The position numbers were made by a program, and so were the translations under genes. DNA of 64,000 bases. Origin: Anadara kagoshimensis. Taxonomy: Eukaryota > Mollusca > Bivalvia > Arcoida > Arcidae. Below the pieces are notes generated by a model. It made no database searches and was not told where the DNA came from. It saw only the letters and a program-made list of their open reading frames with translations. Below, one piece after another: positions 9,015-20,911 of the stretch. The stretch spans positions 41,468,514 through 41,532,513 of the forward strand of contig CM037864.1 of NCBI GenBank assembly GCA_021292105.1. The letters run 5' to 3'. Position 1 is the first letter of the stretch. Every line of letters begins with the position of its first letter.

Positions 9015-10357
9015 TATCCCGGCCCTCGTTAGCTATATCTAGACAGCTTGTCATTAGCTGCTATATATCTGTCTCTTGGCAGCTTTCGTCCACTTGATAT
9101 CAATATCCCGGCCCTCGTTAGCTATATCTAGACAGCTTGTCATTAGCTGCTATATATCTGTCTCTTGGCAGCTTTCGTCCACTTGATATCAATATCCCGG
9201 CCCTCGTTAGCTATATCTAGACAGCTTGTCATTAGCTGCTATATATCTGTCTCTTGGCAGCTTTCGTCCACTTGATATCAATATCCCGGCCCTCGTTAGC
9301 TATATCTAGACAGCTTGTCATTAGCTGCTATATATCTGTCTCTTGGCAGCTTTCGTCCACTTGATATCAATATCCCGGCCCTCGTTAGCTATATCTAGAC
9401 AGCTTGTCATTAGCTGCTATATATCTGTCTCTTGGCAGCTTTCGTCCACTTGATATCAATATCCCGGCCCTCGTTAGCTATATCTAGACAGCTTGTCATT
9501 AGCTGCTATATATCTGTCTCTTGGCAGCTTTCGTCCACTTGATATCAATATCCCGGCCCTCGTTAGCTATCTAGACAGCTTGTCATTAGCTGCTATATAT
9601 CTGTCTCTTGGCAGCTTTCGTCCACTTGATATCAATATCCCGGCCCTCGTTAGCTATATCTAGACAGCTTGTCATTAGCTGCTATATATCTGTCTCTTGG
9701 CAGCTTTCGTCCACTTGATATCAATATCCCGGCCCTCGTTAGCTATATCTAGACAGCTTGTCATTAGCTGCTATATATCTGTCTCTTGGCAGCTTTCGTC
9801 CACTTGATATCCATATCCCGGCCCTCGTTAGCTATATCTAGACAGCTTGTCATTAGCTGCTATATATCTGTCTCTTGGCAGCTTTCGTCCACTTGATATC
9901 AATATCCCGGCCCTCGTTAGCTATATCTAGACAGCTTGTCATTAGCTGCTATATATCTGTCTCTTGGCAGCTTTCGTCCACTTGATATCAATATCCCGGC
10001 CCTCGTTAGCTATATCTAGACAGCTTGTCATTAGCTGCTATATATCTGTCTCTTGGCAGCTTCCGTCCACTTGATATCAATATCCCGGCCCTCGTTAGCT
10101 ATATCTAGACAGCTTGTCATTAGCTGCTATATATCTGTCTCTTGGCAGCTTTCGTCCACTTGATATCAATATCCCGGCCCTCGTTAGCTATATCTAGACA
10201 GCTTGTCATTAGCTGCTATATATCTGTCTCTTGGCAGCTTTCGTCCACTTGATATCCATATCCCGGCCCTCGTTAGCTATATCTAGACAGCTTGTCATTA
10301 GCTGCTATATATCTGTCTCTTGGCAGCTTTCGTCCACTTGATATCCATATCTCGGCC
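9015..10357. repeat. 15-copy, 89-bp tandem array upstream of the ADA2-like promoter
   Basis: Units start TATCCCGGCCCTCGTTAGCT and end near GTCCACTTGATATCAA. The step between units is 89 bp, except one unit with a 2-bp deletion (near 9565). Other differences are a C for A in TATCCATATC (units near 9810, 10255 and 10345) and one TTCCG for TTTCG (near 10062). Fifteen full units end at 10347, followed by about 10 bases of a sixteenth. Each unit holds a 6-bp inverted pair AGCTGC/GCAGCT and the near-palindrome GACAGCTTGTC. The edge is about 60 bp from the TATA box. No coding role seen. Confidence 0.97.
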
Positions 10358-12364
10358 ATTCGACATATATAAGCTCGATCGACTCCTTTTCGTTAACTCT
10401 GTGTTAAACTTTCGACAGGTCTGTACCTTTAATTTTTATGTGGTTGCTGACTCTATCCGTCTTCATGTGTCTTCACTTAATCATAATATTCAAGCAATTA
10501 AATCAAAAAAAAATTAACGAGAGAATATTTTCTTTTGAAATGTACCATTAACCTTGAACCATGAAGATTATTCATGTGGTTCATTCCCACTTAGCCAACA
10601 TTTTAAAATTTTGTACCTTTTTTACAATTTTAAATGTTGGCTGAGTGGGAATTGGTCTTCGTTGTAGGATTAGCAAAGACAATAGGTATTAATTACAGGT
10701 GAGGGTAAAGTCTGTTTCAGAAAAGCAATAACAAAATCTCAAAATCTGAATAAAAATATTTTTTTTAAATGAGAAATTTAGAATTATTTTACAGAATTTC
10801 GAACTATATCAATGAAATTACTTGTAAGAATTTCACACATATTAAGTTTTTTTTTTTTGGTTTTTTAAATTCAAAGTTGATTTTGTGTATAAGAGATGAT
10901 ATAAATTTACCATTTTTCCACCATAAAAACTAAAATTTCCTTAAAAAATGTGGCAAAAGGAAAACTTAAATAATTTTTTTGTGTTGCATTGTATATTTCA
11001 AAAATCCATTAGAGGATTTGATCATGTCTATGGAGTTTCATGTGTGAGATCTTTAAAAGTGCATTATCAAATAATTCCTCTGCTGATGAACCATATTAGT
11101 CCTCCCTCTCTCTCTCTCTCTCTCTCTCGTCCTCTCTCTCTGTTTCTCTCTCTCACTTGTTAAGAAGTTATGAAGCTTTAGGTGCATGAATTCAAGTTTT
11201 TAGAGAAAAATATTCACAACAAAGCTATTATAATATTCAACAAAGAATAATAAAAATATTTTATACTACGGTAATAATCTTAATCGTTTTTGAGAAAAAA
11301 CTCAGTTATATTAATGTTTTAATTGTTTAACTTATTGAAACAGGCAAACGTGCATATTTCATTAAATGAAAAAAAAATGAATTTAAAATGTTGCTTTGGT
11401 CATGAACATCATTCTGGATAAATTATATGAAGATTAGACAAAAAATATGGACTCTAGAGTGTTAACAAGGTTTTTCTTTGATTCGACCTAGTGACCTAAT
11501 TATTGACCCACCATGACCAATATACAAACTTGACCTTGCTTTGATCATGAACATTGTTCTGGACAAATTATATGAAGATTGGACAAAAAATATGGACTCC
11601 AGAGTGTTAAAACTTGCAATATTTACACAGGAATTAATTAAGGTTTTAAGACATACATGTATAATATTTTTGTTCATTGATATCTTTGTAAGTTTATTTA
11701 ATGTGTATGATATTTTGTTAAGTTTTCAGTAAAGATTGTTAAAGATTATTGAAACAAAGCAGAAAAAATCCTATAAGTCTTAAAATATAATTGTCTTAAA
11801 TGACCAATCCTCTACAGACACATATATTTAATAATGATATTCACCATCAAAAACATTTATTTATTTATTTCAAATATTTATTTATTTACAATTTATATTT
11901 TTTAATTATTTGCATTGTTAACATTAACTTTATAATAAAAATATTTAATTTTGAACTTAGAATGATATTCTACTTGAATTATTCAGCACTGCAAAACAAT
12001 TTTGCTGAAAAATATATAGCAAAAACTTTCCAGGTGGAATCTTAAATAATTATTTAACAATGTTGGATAAGTGGGAATAGGAAATTTTAAAATGTTGGCC
12101 GAGTTGGAAGACACCATTCATGTGAAGTTTTATGATATGGACCGGATACGAGACAGATCTCTGTAACACCTCAAACTAGTTTGCGGGTGGGTTGGAGAGA
12201 GGGGGGGGGTGTACAAAAATAAAGAGTATCGAAAATAGTCTTTTACAAGCCGGAAAAGAAATTATAAGACTTCTTTATTTTTTGACAAATTACCTTATTT
12301 TAATATACTCCCGCAAACTAGTTTGAGGGGGCATATAGGAATCACCATGTCTGTCTGTCTGCCC
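10354..12364. other. Gene-free stretch upstream of the ADA2-like gene
   Basis: No convincing exon. It holds a hairpin (arms 10583-10610 and 10626-10652, CATTCCCACTTAGCCAACAT), with related single arms at 12058-12113; a CT-rich tract at 11105-11150; a two-copy 145-bp repeat at 11392-11610 containing TGGTCATGAACAT and CTCTAGAGTGTTAA; and a foldback with arms CTCAAACTAGTTTGCGGG (12170) and CCCGCAAACTAGTTTGAG (12310). All look like inactive repeat DNA. Confidence 0.6.
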
Positions 12365-12516
12365 TGGGTTTTATAATCAGTGGTCTCTAAATACCATTTT
12401 GTCATTATATCCAGTACTTATCAAAATCAGGGGATCTCTGGAAACCATTTTTTAATTATATCCAGGACTTATCAAAATCAGGGGTTTTATGATCAGTGGT
12501 CTCTTAATACCATTTT
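12365..12516. repeat. ~60-bp tandem repeat split by a family A insertion
   Basis: Units contain CTTATCAAAATCAGGGG and GTGGTCTCTAAATACCATTTT. The same repeat resumes at about 14178-14270 (GGACTTATCAAAATCAGGGG), so the 1.66-kb element at 12517 was inserted inside it. Confidence 0.75.
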
Positions 12517-14177
12517 AGCTCACCTGACCGAAAGGTCATGTGAGATTATGGCATAGCGCAGCGTGTGTATGTGCGTGTTTGCGTGCGTCGTTAACACGTA
12601 TTTTCGACATCTCCTCTGAAACTACACGACAGATTTTAATGAAACTTGGTGAGAAGTATATATGGGCCGGTGCAATTCAGATTTGTTCGTGGCGTTGCCA
12701 TGGCTACCATAACTAGGTCAAAATCTTAAAAAATCTTCTCCGAAAGTATTGATAGGAGAAAAAAATCTGATGTGATATAAGGCTTCTCTAGGGTCTTAAG
12801 CCTATAGTTCATTTTGTGAAATTCGGACGAAAAATAGGTTACGCGTTTTTGCGTTTAATTTTGAAAAAATCGTAAAATAGTTTCAAATTGTTATAACTTA
12901 ACTATTTGACCAGATAATGACATGGGGTTTTCAGTTATGATATCTTCTTGTTAATATCTTCAAAATGAGGTCAAGGTCAATTGTGAAAGTCGTGACCTAA
13001 TTTTTTTTTACCTCTGATTATAATTATCTCAAAAACTATGAACTATTGGTATAGGCATGAATATTAGAATATTGTAGGTATTGATACAACAATCATTTTG
13101 ATGTATATAAAAAAATCATGGGTTCAAAGGTCAGGGTCACAGATGCGAAACAATACCGAAATGGTTAATTATCTCGAAAATTACAAACTTTTTGTATAGA
13201 CATGTATATTAGAATGTTGTAGGTTTGATACAACAATCATTTTGATGTAAAGAAAAAGGTCATGGGTTCAAAGGTCAAGGTCACAGATGCAAAACAATAC
13301 CGAAATTGTTAAATATCTCGAAAACTATAAACTTTTTGTATAGGCATGTATATTAGAATGTTGTACGTATTGATACAACAATCATTTTGATGTATAGAAA
13401 AAGGTCATGGGTTCAAAGGTCAAGGTCACAGATGCGAAACAATACCGAAATGGTTAATTATCTCAAAAACTATAAACTTTTTGTATAGGCATGTATATCA
13501 GTGTTGTAGGTATTGATACGATGATCATTTTGATGTATAGAAAATGGTCATGGGTTCAAAGGTCAAGGTCACAGATGCGAAACAATTCAGAAATGGTTAT
13601 TTATCTTGAAAACTATAAACTTTTTGTATAGGCATGTATATTAGAATGTTGTAGGTATTGATACGACGATCATTTTGATGTATAGAAAATGGTCATGGGT
13701 TCAAAGGTCAAGGTCACAGATGCGAAACAATACCTAAATGGTTAATTATCTCGAAAACTATAAACTTTTTGTATAGGCATTTTGATGTATAGAAAAAGCT
13801 CATGGGTTCAAAGGTCAAGGTCACAGATGCGAAACAATACCGAAATGGTTATTTAACTCGAAAACTATACATTTTTTGTATAGACATGTATATTAGACTG
13901 TTGTAGGTAATGATAAGACGATCGTTTTAATGTATAGGAAATGGTAATAGGTTTAAAGGTCAAGGTCACAGATGCGAAACAATACCTAAATGGTTAATTA
14001 TCTCGAAAACTATAAACTTTTTGTATAGGCATGTATATTAGAATGTTGTAGGTATTGATACAACAATCATTTTGATGTAAAGAAAAAAGTCATTGCGGTT
14101 TAGTATTTATGTTTTCTTTAAATCTATCTGCCATTAGTTATCAGGTGAGCGTATCAGGCACCTGGGCCTCTTGTTTT
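12517..14177 (-). mobile_element. Minisatellite-bearing element (family A), long copy, reverse orientation
   Basis: Begins TAGCTCACCTGACCGAAAGG and ends CTGGGCCTCTTGTTTTT. About seven tandem units with TCACAGATGCGAAACAATAC occur at spacings of 143-145 bp between 13137 and 13966, one of them cut to 107 bp. It is inverted relative to the 24552 copy. It interrupts a local ~60-bp tandem repeat that resumes on its other side. Confidence 0.85.
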
Positions 14178-17100
14178 TAAATTATATCAAGGACTTATCA
14201 AAATCAGGGGTTTTATAATAAGTGGTCTTGGAATATCATTTTGTCATTATAACCAGTACTCCTCAAATTAGTGGGTTTTTTCAGTCTCTGGATACAATTT
14301 GGTCTGATTAAAGGTTGAAAGACAACAAAAAGGATTGATATCCAGGCGCTAGTGAATATGGGATGGAATAACAGTTAACAGTATACAAAATATCACAGCT
14401 CATATAGAAGAAGTTCAATACATTGTGTACTACTTCCACAAAAATACTCAGATCTGTATTTTATCTGTAGCAGTACTGAAAATGTGGACAATAGTTCATC
14501 AGCACTATTTTGTTCAAGTAAACTGAAATACCAAATGGTTAGTTTCATAGCAATAGCTCATCTGCCCAATTTGTTCAGGTAAGCTGAAATACTGAATGGT
14601 TAAGATAACAAAACCATCAACATTCCAAAACCATTAAATTCTATGAAGATAGCAAAATTGTATCTCAGGGTAATAACCTAAAGATGCAAAAATAAAGGCT
14701 TTATTCATTAGTGGTAATTTAATGAAGAGATCACAGGTAACAAGAATAACAAAACAATATACAATATACAATCATCATTACAGTATCTATCACAATCAAA
14801 ATATAAAATAGTATTATTATCTGAAGTAACATAGATATATAGACCAGCTGTATAATAGAAACCCCTCCTCTGTCAACAGTCTGCATTTATTTCTAAACAA
14901 ATTAGATATGATATCAAGCCTATTTCACAATCATTCCCATCACAACATATTTTAATTTGGAAAATTGAAATCTGAATAATCTTATAAGTTTCAAGATACA
15001 CAAGAATTTCCGTTATTAATTTAAACATTTGATATTACTTTTTTTTATTTAAGGAACCATGACATATTAACCAATACATTCTTAATGTAAGAAATGATTG
15101 TGAAACCTTGGTCAGATTGATTCATACTTATTCACAAGATTAAGGAAGTGCTGCAAGGTGTATTGTAAACTAAACTTTGGCAGCACATAACTTAAAGAAC
15201 ATATTCCATAACATAGTTTCAGTTAGACCTCTATCTGATAGACTTATTAATGATTGATACTGCAGCATAGCAAACTAATTTTATTTTGTTTAAAAGTAAG
15301 AAAAAGCTTTTATTATAGCTATCAATAATATATATATTTTGAATTCTTTTTTTTTGTGTCTATTTTTTAGTTATTAAACATGTTACTATTCTGGCTACAG
15401 TATTTCATTTTAAAACCGAACTATCTTTATATTTGTAAAAACTCAAGTTTAAATCTTGTTTAAGTTCAACAATTCTATTCTTTAAGAATCAGACATGATG
15501 ACACTAAAGAATATAATTCTGAATTACACCCCAGTCAAGATTCTTTTTGAGGTGACCAGTTCACGGATAATGAATGATATTGGAATGCCCACAGAAAACT
15601 GCTCACCTTTGTCCAGTGATATGACATATTTTCTCACACTAGAAAATGTCCTAAGTGGGATTTTAATCTAAGCCATGTGAGGTGCTTTGATCCGTAAGCA
15701 AACTTTAAATTCTGAAGACCCTTCTCTCCTTGGTTAACTCTTTATCTATGTCATTTAAAAATATTTAAGCCAGATTTGAAAGTACACTGATAATTAAAGC
15801 ATTAAGCAATTTAAATTTGTTATAAAATGAAATATGAAATATTATAATGAATGAAAACTGTAAAAATCCACACATCATTTATATTATCACAACATGAATG
15901 ATAAAACAAGGTTGAAAAATACAGAAATTTGTAACATGGAAAAAACTTAGGTTCCGTAATTATGAAGTTGAATTTGATTATCATTTATCTAAAAATCAAT
16001 GTCTGACTACTAGTATATATATAAACGTAGTGTCTGTATAGAATACAATATTTATATATGTGTAGTTTTTGATTTGTTTTCTGTGTATAGGTTGTTCAGG
16101 ATCTGATGCCTTGATTTAGAACCACACAAAGATGGAATAACAGCCTGGTGTCATTTAAACACAATCACCCCTTCACACGCTTTTTCCTAAAAGCAAGCCT
16201 TTTAAATTTTAAAATAGGCTTGCTACATAAATTGCCATAAGATCGTGAATGACCAAAAATTTCAATATCATACACTTAAAAATAAACTCATTACATATTA
16301 CATGTATGTAAAACATACTAGTATGTATTACAAATATATAAAAAATAATGACAGATAATTTTATTTTTTTAATGTTTGGAAATTCTTATTTAATTGAAAG
16401 GTAATATACTACATTTGTAGTATGCCTGACACCTGGCATTAGTGTACCATACACATTATGATGTTCTATCAAATATTCCTTAAAGCATTTATTATTCAAA
16501 TGAGTTCATCAATTCCTAATTTTCCATTTCACTTTATCATTTTTATAAGTTTACAGAACGATTGATTTGTTATACATAACCTGAGTATTCTCTACACTTT
16601 TTGTTTTCATTCAATACATACATACATATACATTGTACAATTCAGTTTTAATAAAAACATGCATGGGAAGTAAAGTAAGAGATTTACTTTTTAAAACTAC
16701 AAGTAATGGTACATCAATAAAATATTTGTAATATTAATAATATTTTGTAAAACAATTAAAATTTGGAATGATAAAACACATGTACACACATCATTATTAA
16801 GCATGTGCACACATCATTATTACACATATATGTAAAATGTATGCATTTAATTTTCATAATAGTGAAGTATCTTAAGTGCTAAACTAATACATGTAATTAC
16901 AGTACACATGTGTACATTAACAACATCAACGTCTTGTTCTGTCTGTCTCTCTCTCTCTCTAACCACATAAATACACACAAATTCAAAAAAGATGCATTTG
17001 CATCACACACACACACACAAACACACACACTTTCTCTCTTTCAACACAAACTATCACTTATTCGCTCATTCAAATCGCATCCAAAAAGAACAAAAATGTT

Positions 17101-18080
17101 TTTTCACCTTAGATGCACATAACAATAAATAATCACATATCTGTTATATATACTATAGGAATTCAAATTTATTAAGACTAGCCATCAGACTTTTTCAAAT
17201 CTTCAAACACTTTAATATGCAGTACTTTTCAGACTTAGTATCAGTTAAATATTTATGTTCTTTTAGACCGACTCTGAATTAAACTGTTGTACTAAAACAA
17301 TATCTTGAAATGATTAAACACTAATGTACAAATATTGCTTATTTTTATAATATCTGACTTACAGCACAACACCTAATTAGGACAACATATATATCGGTAA
17401 TAATTAATTTGATGTATTTAGATTTCTCAGAAGTGCCGGTAAACTCAAGAGGCATATCAAAGTAATTTTAAAACATTAAATCCACACAGCGATTATACTT
17501 TCAAATTTGTATAAAATGACCATCCATATATATGCAAAAAGGTTCTTTTAAAAAAAATTGTGAATTTCACTTTATGTTATATTTTGAAGTACCAAATAGG
17601 GTTTATACAAAAAATAATAATTAGAATTGAATTGTCCTGAGAAACTAACCCCTCCCCCCCCCCCCCCCCATTGACCTCCTGACCTTGACCTTGACTTATG
17701 CCCATCAATTTGGTATGCAATACATTGTCTCATGTTGATTACATTTGTGCTAAGTGATCAAAATTCATCCATAGACATGGAAGATATGGAGCGGACACGA
17801 TATTGGGACAGATAACCAGACAGAAAGGGTGATTCCTATATACCCCTCTAAAGTTTGTTTGCAAAGGGATAAATAAAAGTGAAATCAACCCAGTAGTTGT
17901 GAAGGAATTGTCCTAAAACACAAAATAGTGCTTTCATAACAGACTGTATTTGTTTTCTGATTTATGTTTGGGTTGTTCTAAGAACCCTTTCCACTTATGA
18001 AACATCATAAACATGTACATGTAGCTATAAGTACTGTACACTGTATGTATTTTGTACACAGCAAAAATAAAGAAGAATTA

Positions 18081-18213
18081 ATTCTAGGTAATACACATGG
18101 AAATAGTTTTTTTCAAGTATCACTAAGACTTTTCATAATGTATATGTATTCTAGGTAATACACATGGAAATAGTTTTTTTTAAGTATCACTAAGACTTTT
18201 CATAATGTATATA
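18081..18213. repeat. 67-bp direct duplication
   Basis: ATTCTAGGTAATACACATGG starts at 18081 and again at 18148. The two copies differ at about one position (TTTTTTTC versus TTTTTTTT), so the duplication is recent. Confidence 0.9.
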
Positions 18214-18247
18214 GCCAATAAATTCCTTCACTGTATGTCTCCATCTA

Positions 18248-18467
18248 TACTGTAAACCAACTTTTATTCGCTGATATTAACTTTCACGTTTCTCTTACCA
18301 AAACCATTTTACGACTATTCATTTTCGCAATATGGACTTTAGCTGAATATTTGTTATAAATAAAAAGATTTTGGTAACAAATTTGCGACAATTAACTTTC
18401 ACGATTATTTTGTCTTGGCGAAACAGGCAAAAGTTAATTGCATGCGAATAAAAGCTGGTTTGCAGTA
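18248..18467. mobile_element. MITE, TACTGTAAACCAACTTTTAT family
   Basis: Ends TACTGTAAACCAACTTTTAT + TCGC and GCGAATAAAAGCTGGTTTGC + AGTA form terminal inverted repeats of about 24 bp with TA edges. The 220-bp interior is non-coding and has its own short inverted pieces (CAATTAACTTTCACG). Confidence 0.82.
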
Positions 18468-20071
18468 TACCGTAGTGTATCTACAATCTTTAGTTTTGGT
18501 CCCCTGAACCAGGTAATTGCACATTAATAGTATCTTCACTTCATGCTGTATTCCTCAATATGGAGTCTGGTCAGACACGTTGATCAACTCAGATGCTCTG
18601 AAAATAAATAAAATGAATAAATAAATAAAATGAAATAAATAAATAAATAAATTTTAAAAAACATATATATAAAGACATAAACCATTTAAAAGTCTTATAC
18701 ACAATAACACAGACTAAAAATTATTTTGCATTATAATGATAAAAACTGTAGCTTGAAACAGAACAACAGTTATTAAACATACAACCATTTGGTACAATCG
18801 TTTTTTTTTTATAGATGTCAACATCTGCTAACATTTTAAAAACATCAATAAATGTTTAACAGATGTCAATGCCTGCTGTATCATCTGAAATGTAGGATTT
18901 AAATGCCCTTTATTACAGGAAATATTTTATTGAATAGTGCTCGATATTAATGGTAGTTGGACTGCTACAGACAAGTGGAAATGACTGTTGTTGGTGACCC
19001 CCATATAGGACAATGGAATATTTGGTAGTTCTTTCATCTCATTATATCACAGACAAATGTAAATTCAGGCAAACAATAGGATATTATTACTAAGATCAAT
19101 GATTCTTTCGTATCTTTAATTAAATCAAAATATGTATCTTTATATCTGTGATATTTAATTAATAATTTCATTTATTGTAAAATATTTCTATCATAGGTAA
19201 TGAAGATATGAGACACAATGATTATCATAGATTCCTAATTAAGAGTGGAGGACTTGATCTCGGCAGGTTGTGTGGTATGCCTTTGAGCCAAGGCATTTAA
19301 TTTCACTTTATTCCAGCAGTTCACCCAGATGCTGAATGAATGAGTGTTGGTAAATATACTGGGGGATAACTGTATGAAGCACAGGTGTACTCTTAAGTTG
19401 CTTTACATCACTGAAACCAGGATAAGCACCTGATGAGCCTACAGACTAACTTAACTAATGTAATAAATGTTATATTCTGTTTATAATTATCAATTATCAA
19501 TGTTATTTTAAAACAACAGCAAAACTGCAAAAGTTATTTGTATATAATCCATTCATGAAAATTTACAACACAACACTTTGAAAAATTTGAAAAAAAAAAA
19601 TTAAAAATCAAATACATGTATATACAAACAAACAGTCAAACAATAAAACACAAACAATTACAAACTCCAACAGCCTTAACAGTCCTTTCTCAATTATTTT
19701 AATTAATGTATATCACTATCAGCTTCATATGTTACAACTGACATATTGCCAGGCATGCCTTTTATGTTCTGACACTGGCCGCCATCATGGTACCAAAGCA
19801 GCGTCATGGCAACTAATGACGTTCAAGTGTCAGGTGGCATCATTAAACGGCACAATTAAGGCAGAATTTTCATTCTTTTTGCGTGTAATTCAAGCATGCC
19901 GACCCTTTGTCGGAACATTGTGGGTGTGGCCAGCGATCTGTCAATAATTTCAGAAGCAGATTAACTTGTTTTTTAGATTTACTTTCATAATGATGATTTT
20001 GCTATCAATATCATTTATTATCCACTGCAGAAAAGACTATGGGTAACTTAATGTGTTTTATGTGAGCATGC

Positions 20072-20073
<2 letters not shown>

Positions 20074-20112
<39 letters not shown>
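20074..20112. repeat. TG microsatellite
   Basis: About 19 GT units, 740 bp downstream of the TMEM30A stop, possibly within its 3' UTR. Confidence 0.95.
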
Positions 20113-20113
<1 letters not shown>

Positions 20114-20847
20114 CAAAGACTATCAGGGAATGAAGTTTTGAAAATTAAAATAAATCATTCTGACTCTTGCCATGATGGTTTTTTACCCTACATTTCATCT
20201 TGAGATATTCCTGTATATGATAAACTAAAGCATTTTGTTTGTAATGCTGACATGCTGATAGCAAATTGTTTCAGTGTTACTATGCAGAAATATATCAACT
20301 AGTTTCTATCAAAGCATTTAGCATGCAAATTAGGAAACCTTTTTTAAAAAATCTTTATGATCTGAAAACTTAAACATTTTAGCAAAGGGATCAATCCTAA
20401 ATTCCCAATCAATTTTTCTTGCTCTTCATCCCGCAATGGATTTTTTTAAAATGTGTGTAGTGAATACCAGTATTCTATAAACCAAAATTCTAAATCAAAT
20501 TGTTCCATATTCATAAACATATGGATATAACACAGTTTTGAAGATTTGAGGTAACATAAATTTTCTGAAAAACCATAAATAACTGCAATAACTGATATAT
20601 TTTTCTCGGTTCTTCTAAGAATGATAATCACAGATTTTGTGTAAACATTAAGACATTCTGTTATTTTAACAAAAAACATGCACAGATCTGACAGCAAATA
20701 TATTATTCAGATCTCAAAATTAAGTAATTAAAAAGCTAAGTTATATAACTTCAAAACAGATAATGCAATCAAAAACTCTATAATTATATTGTAAGTTATA
20801 CAATGGTTATTAAAAAACCAATTCTAATGAACAATAACATCAAATTA

Positions 20848-20911
20848 CTATAGACGCCTAGGAAAGTTAGAACCTGTATTTTCTGCTGCCCAAGAGAGAG
20901 CTTCCTCTAAG
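20848..20911 (-). CDS. TMEM30A: TMEM30A exon 8: cytosolic C-terminal tail and stop
   Basis: [20 protein letters not shown] and stop TAG, preceded by the shared codon Asn351. The acceptor TTTTTTTTCAG is strong and the phase fits, but the CDC50 tail is poorly conserved. The call therefore rests on splice sites and frame. Intron 7 is 7.1 kb and repeat-rich. Confidence 0.75.

Larger units (their letters stand above)
14178..20847. other. Gene-free stretch downstream of TMEM30A; 3' UTR or intergenic
   Basis: No exon with matching splice sites or recognisable protein was seen on either strand. It probably contains the TMEM30A 3' UTR next to 20848, but no polyadenylation site can be chosen with confidence. 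It includes a TG microsatellite (20074-20112), a C16 run (17654-17669), a 67-bp duplication (18081-18213) and a MITE (18248-18467). The open frame at 19729-19947 has no recognisable domain. Confidence 0.5.

Noticed and set aside
9015..10357. CRISPR-like array
   Set aside because: Units are contiguous with no unique spacers, and the context is a eukaryotic promoter. It is an ordinary tandem repeat.
15480..15790. Possible conserved exon in the region downstream of TMEM30A
   Set aside because: Slightly lower AT content drew attention, but all six frames are broken and no splice pair fits.
19729..19947. 72-codon open frame on the plus strand
   Set aside because: No domain, no splice context; lies where TMEM30A 3' UTR or flank is expected.
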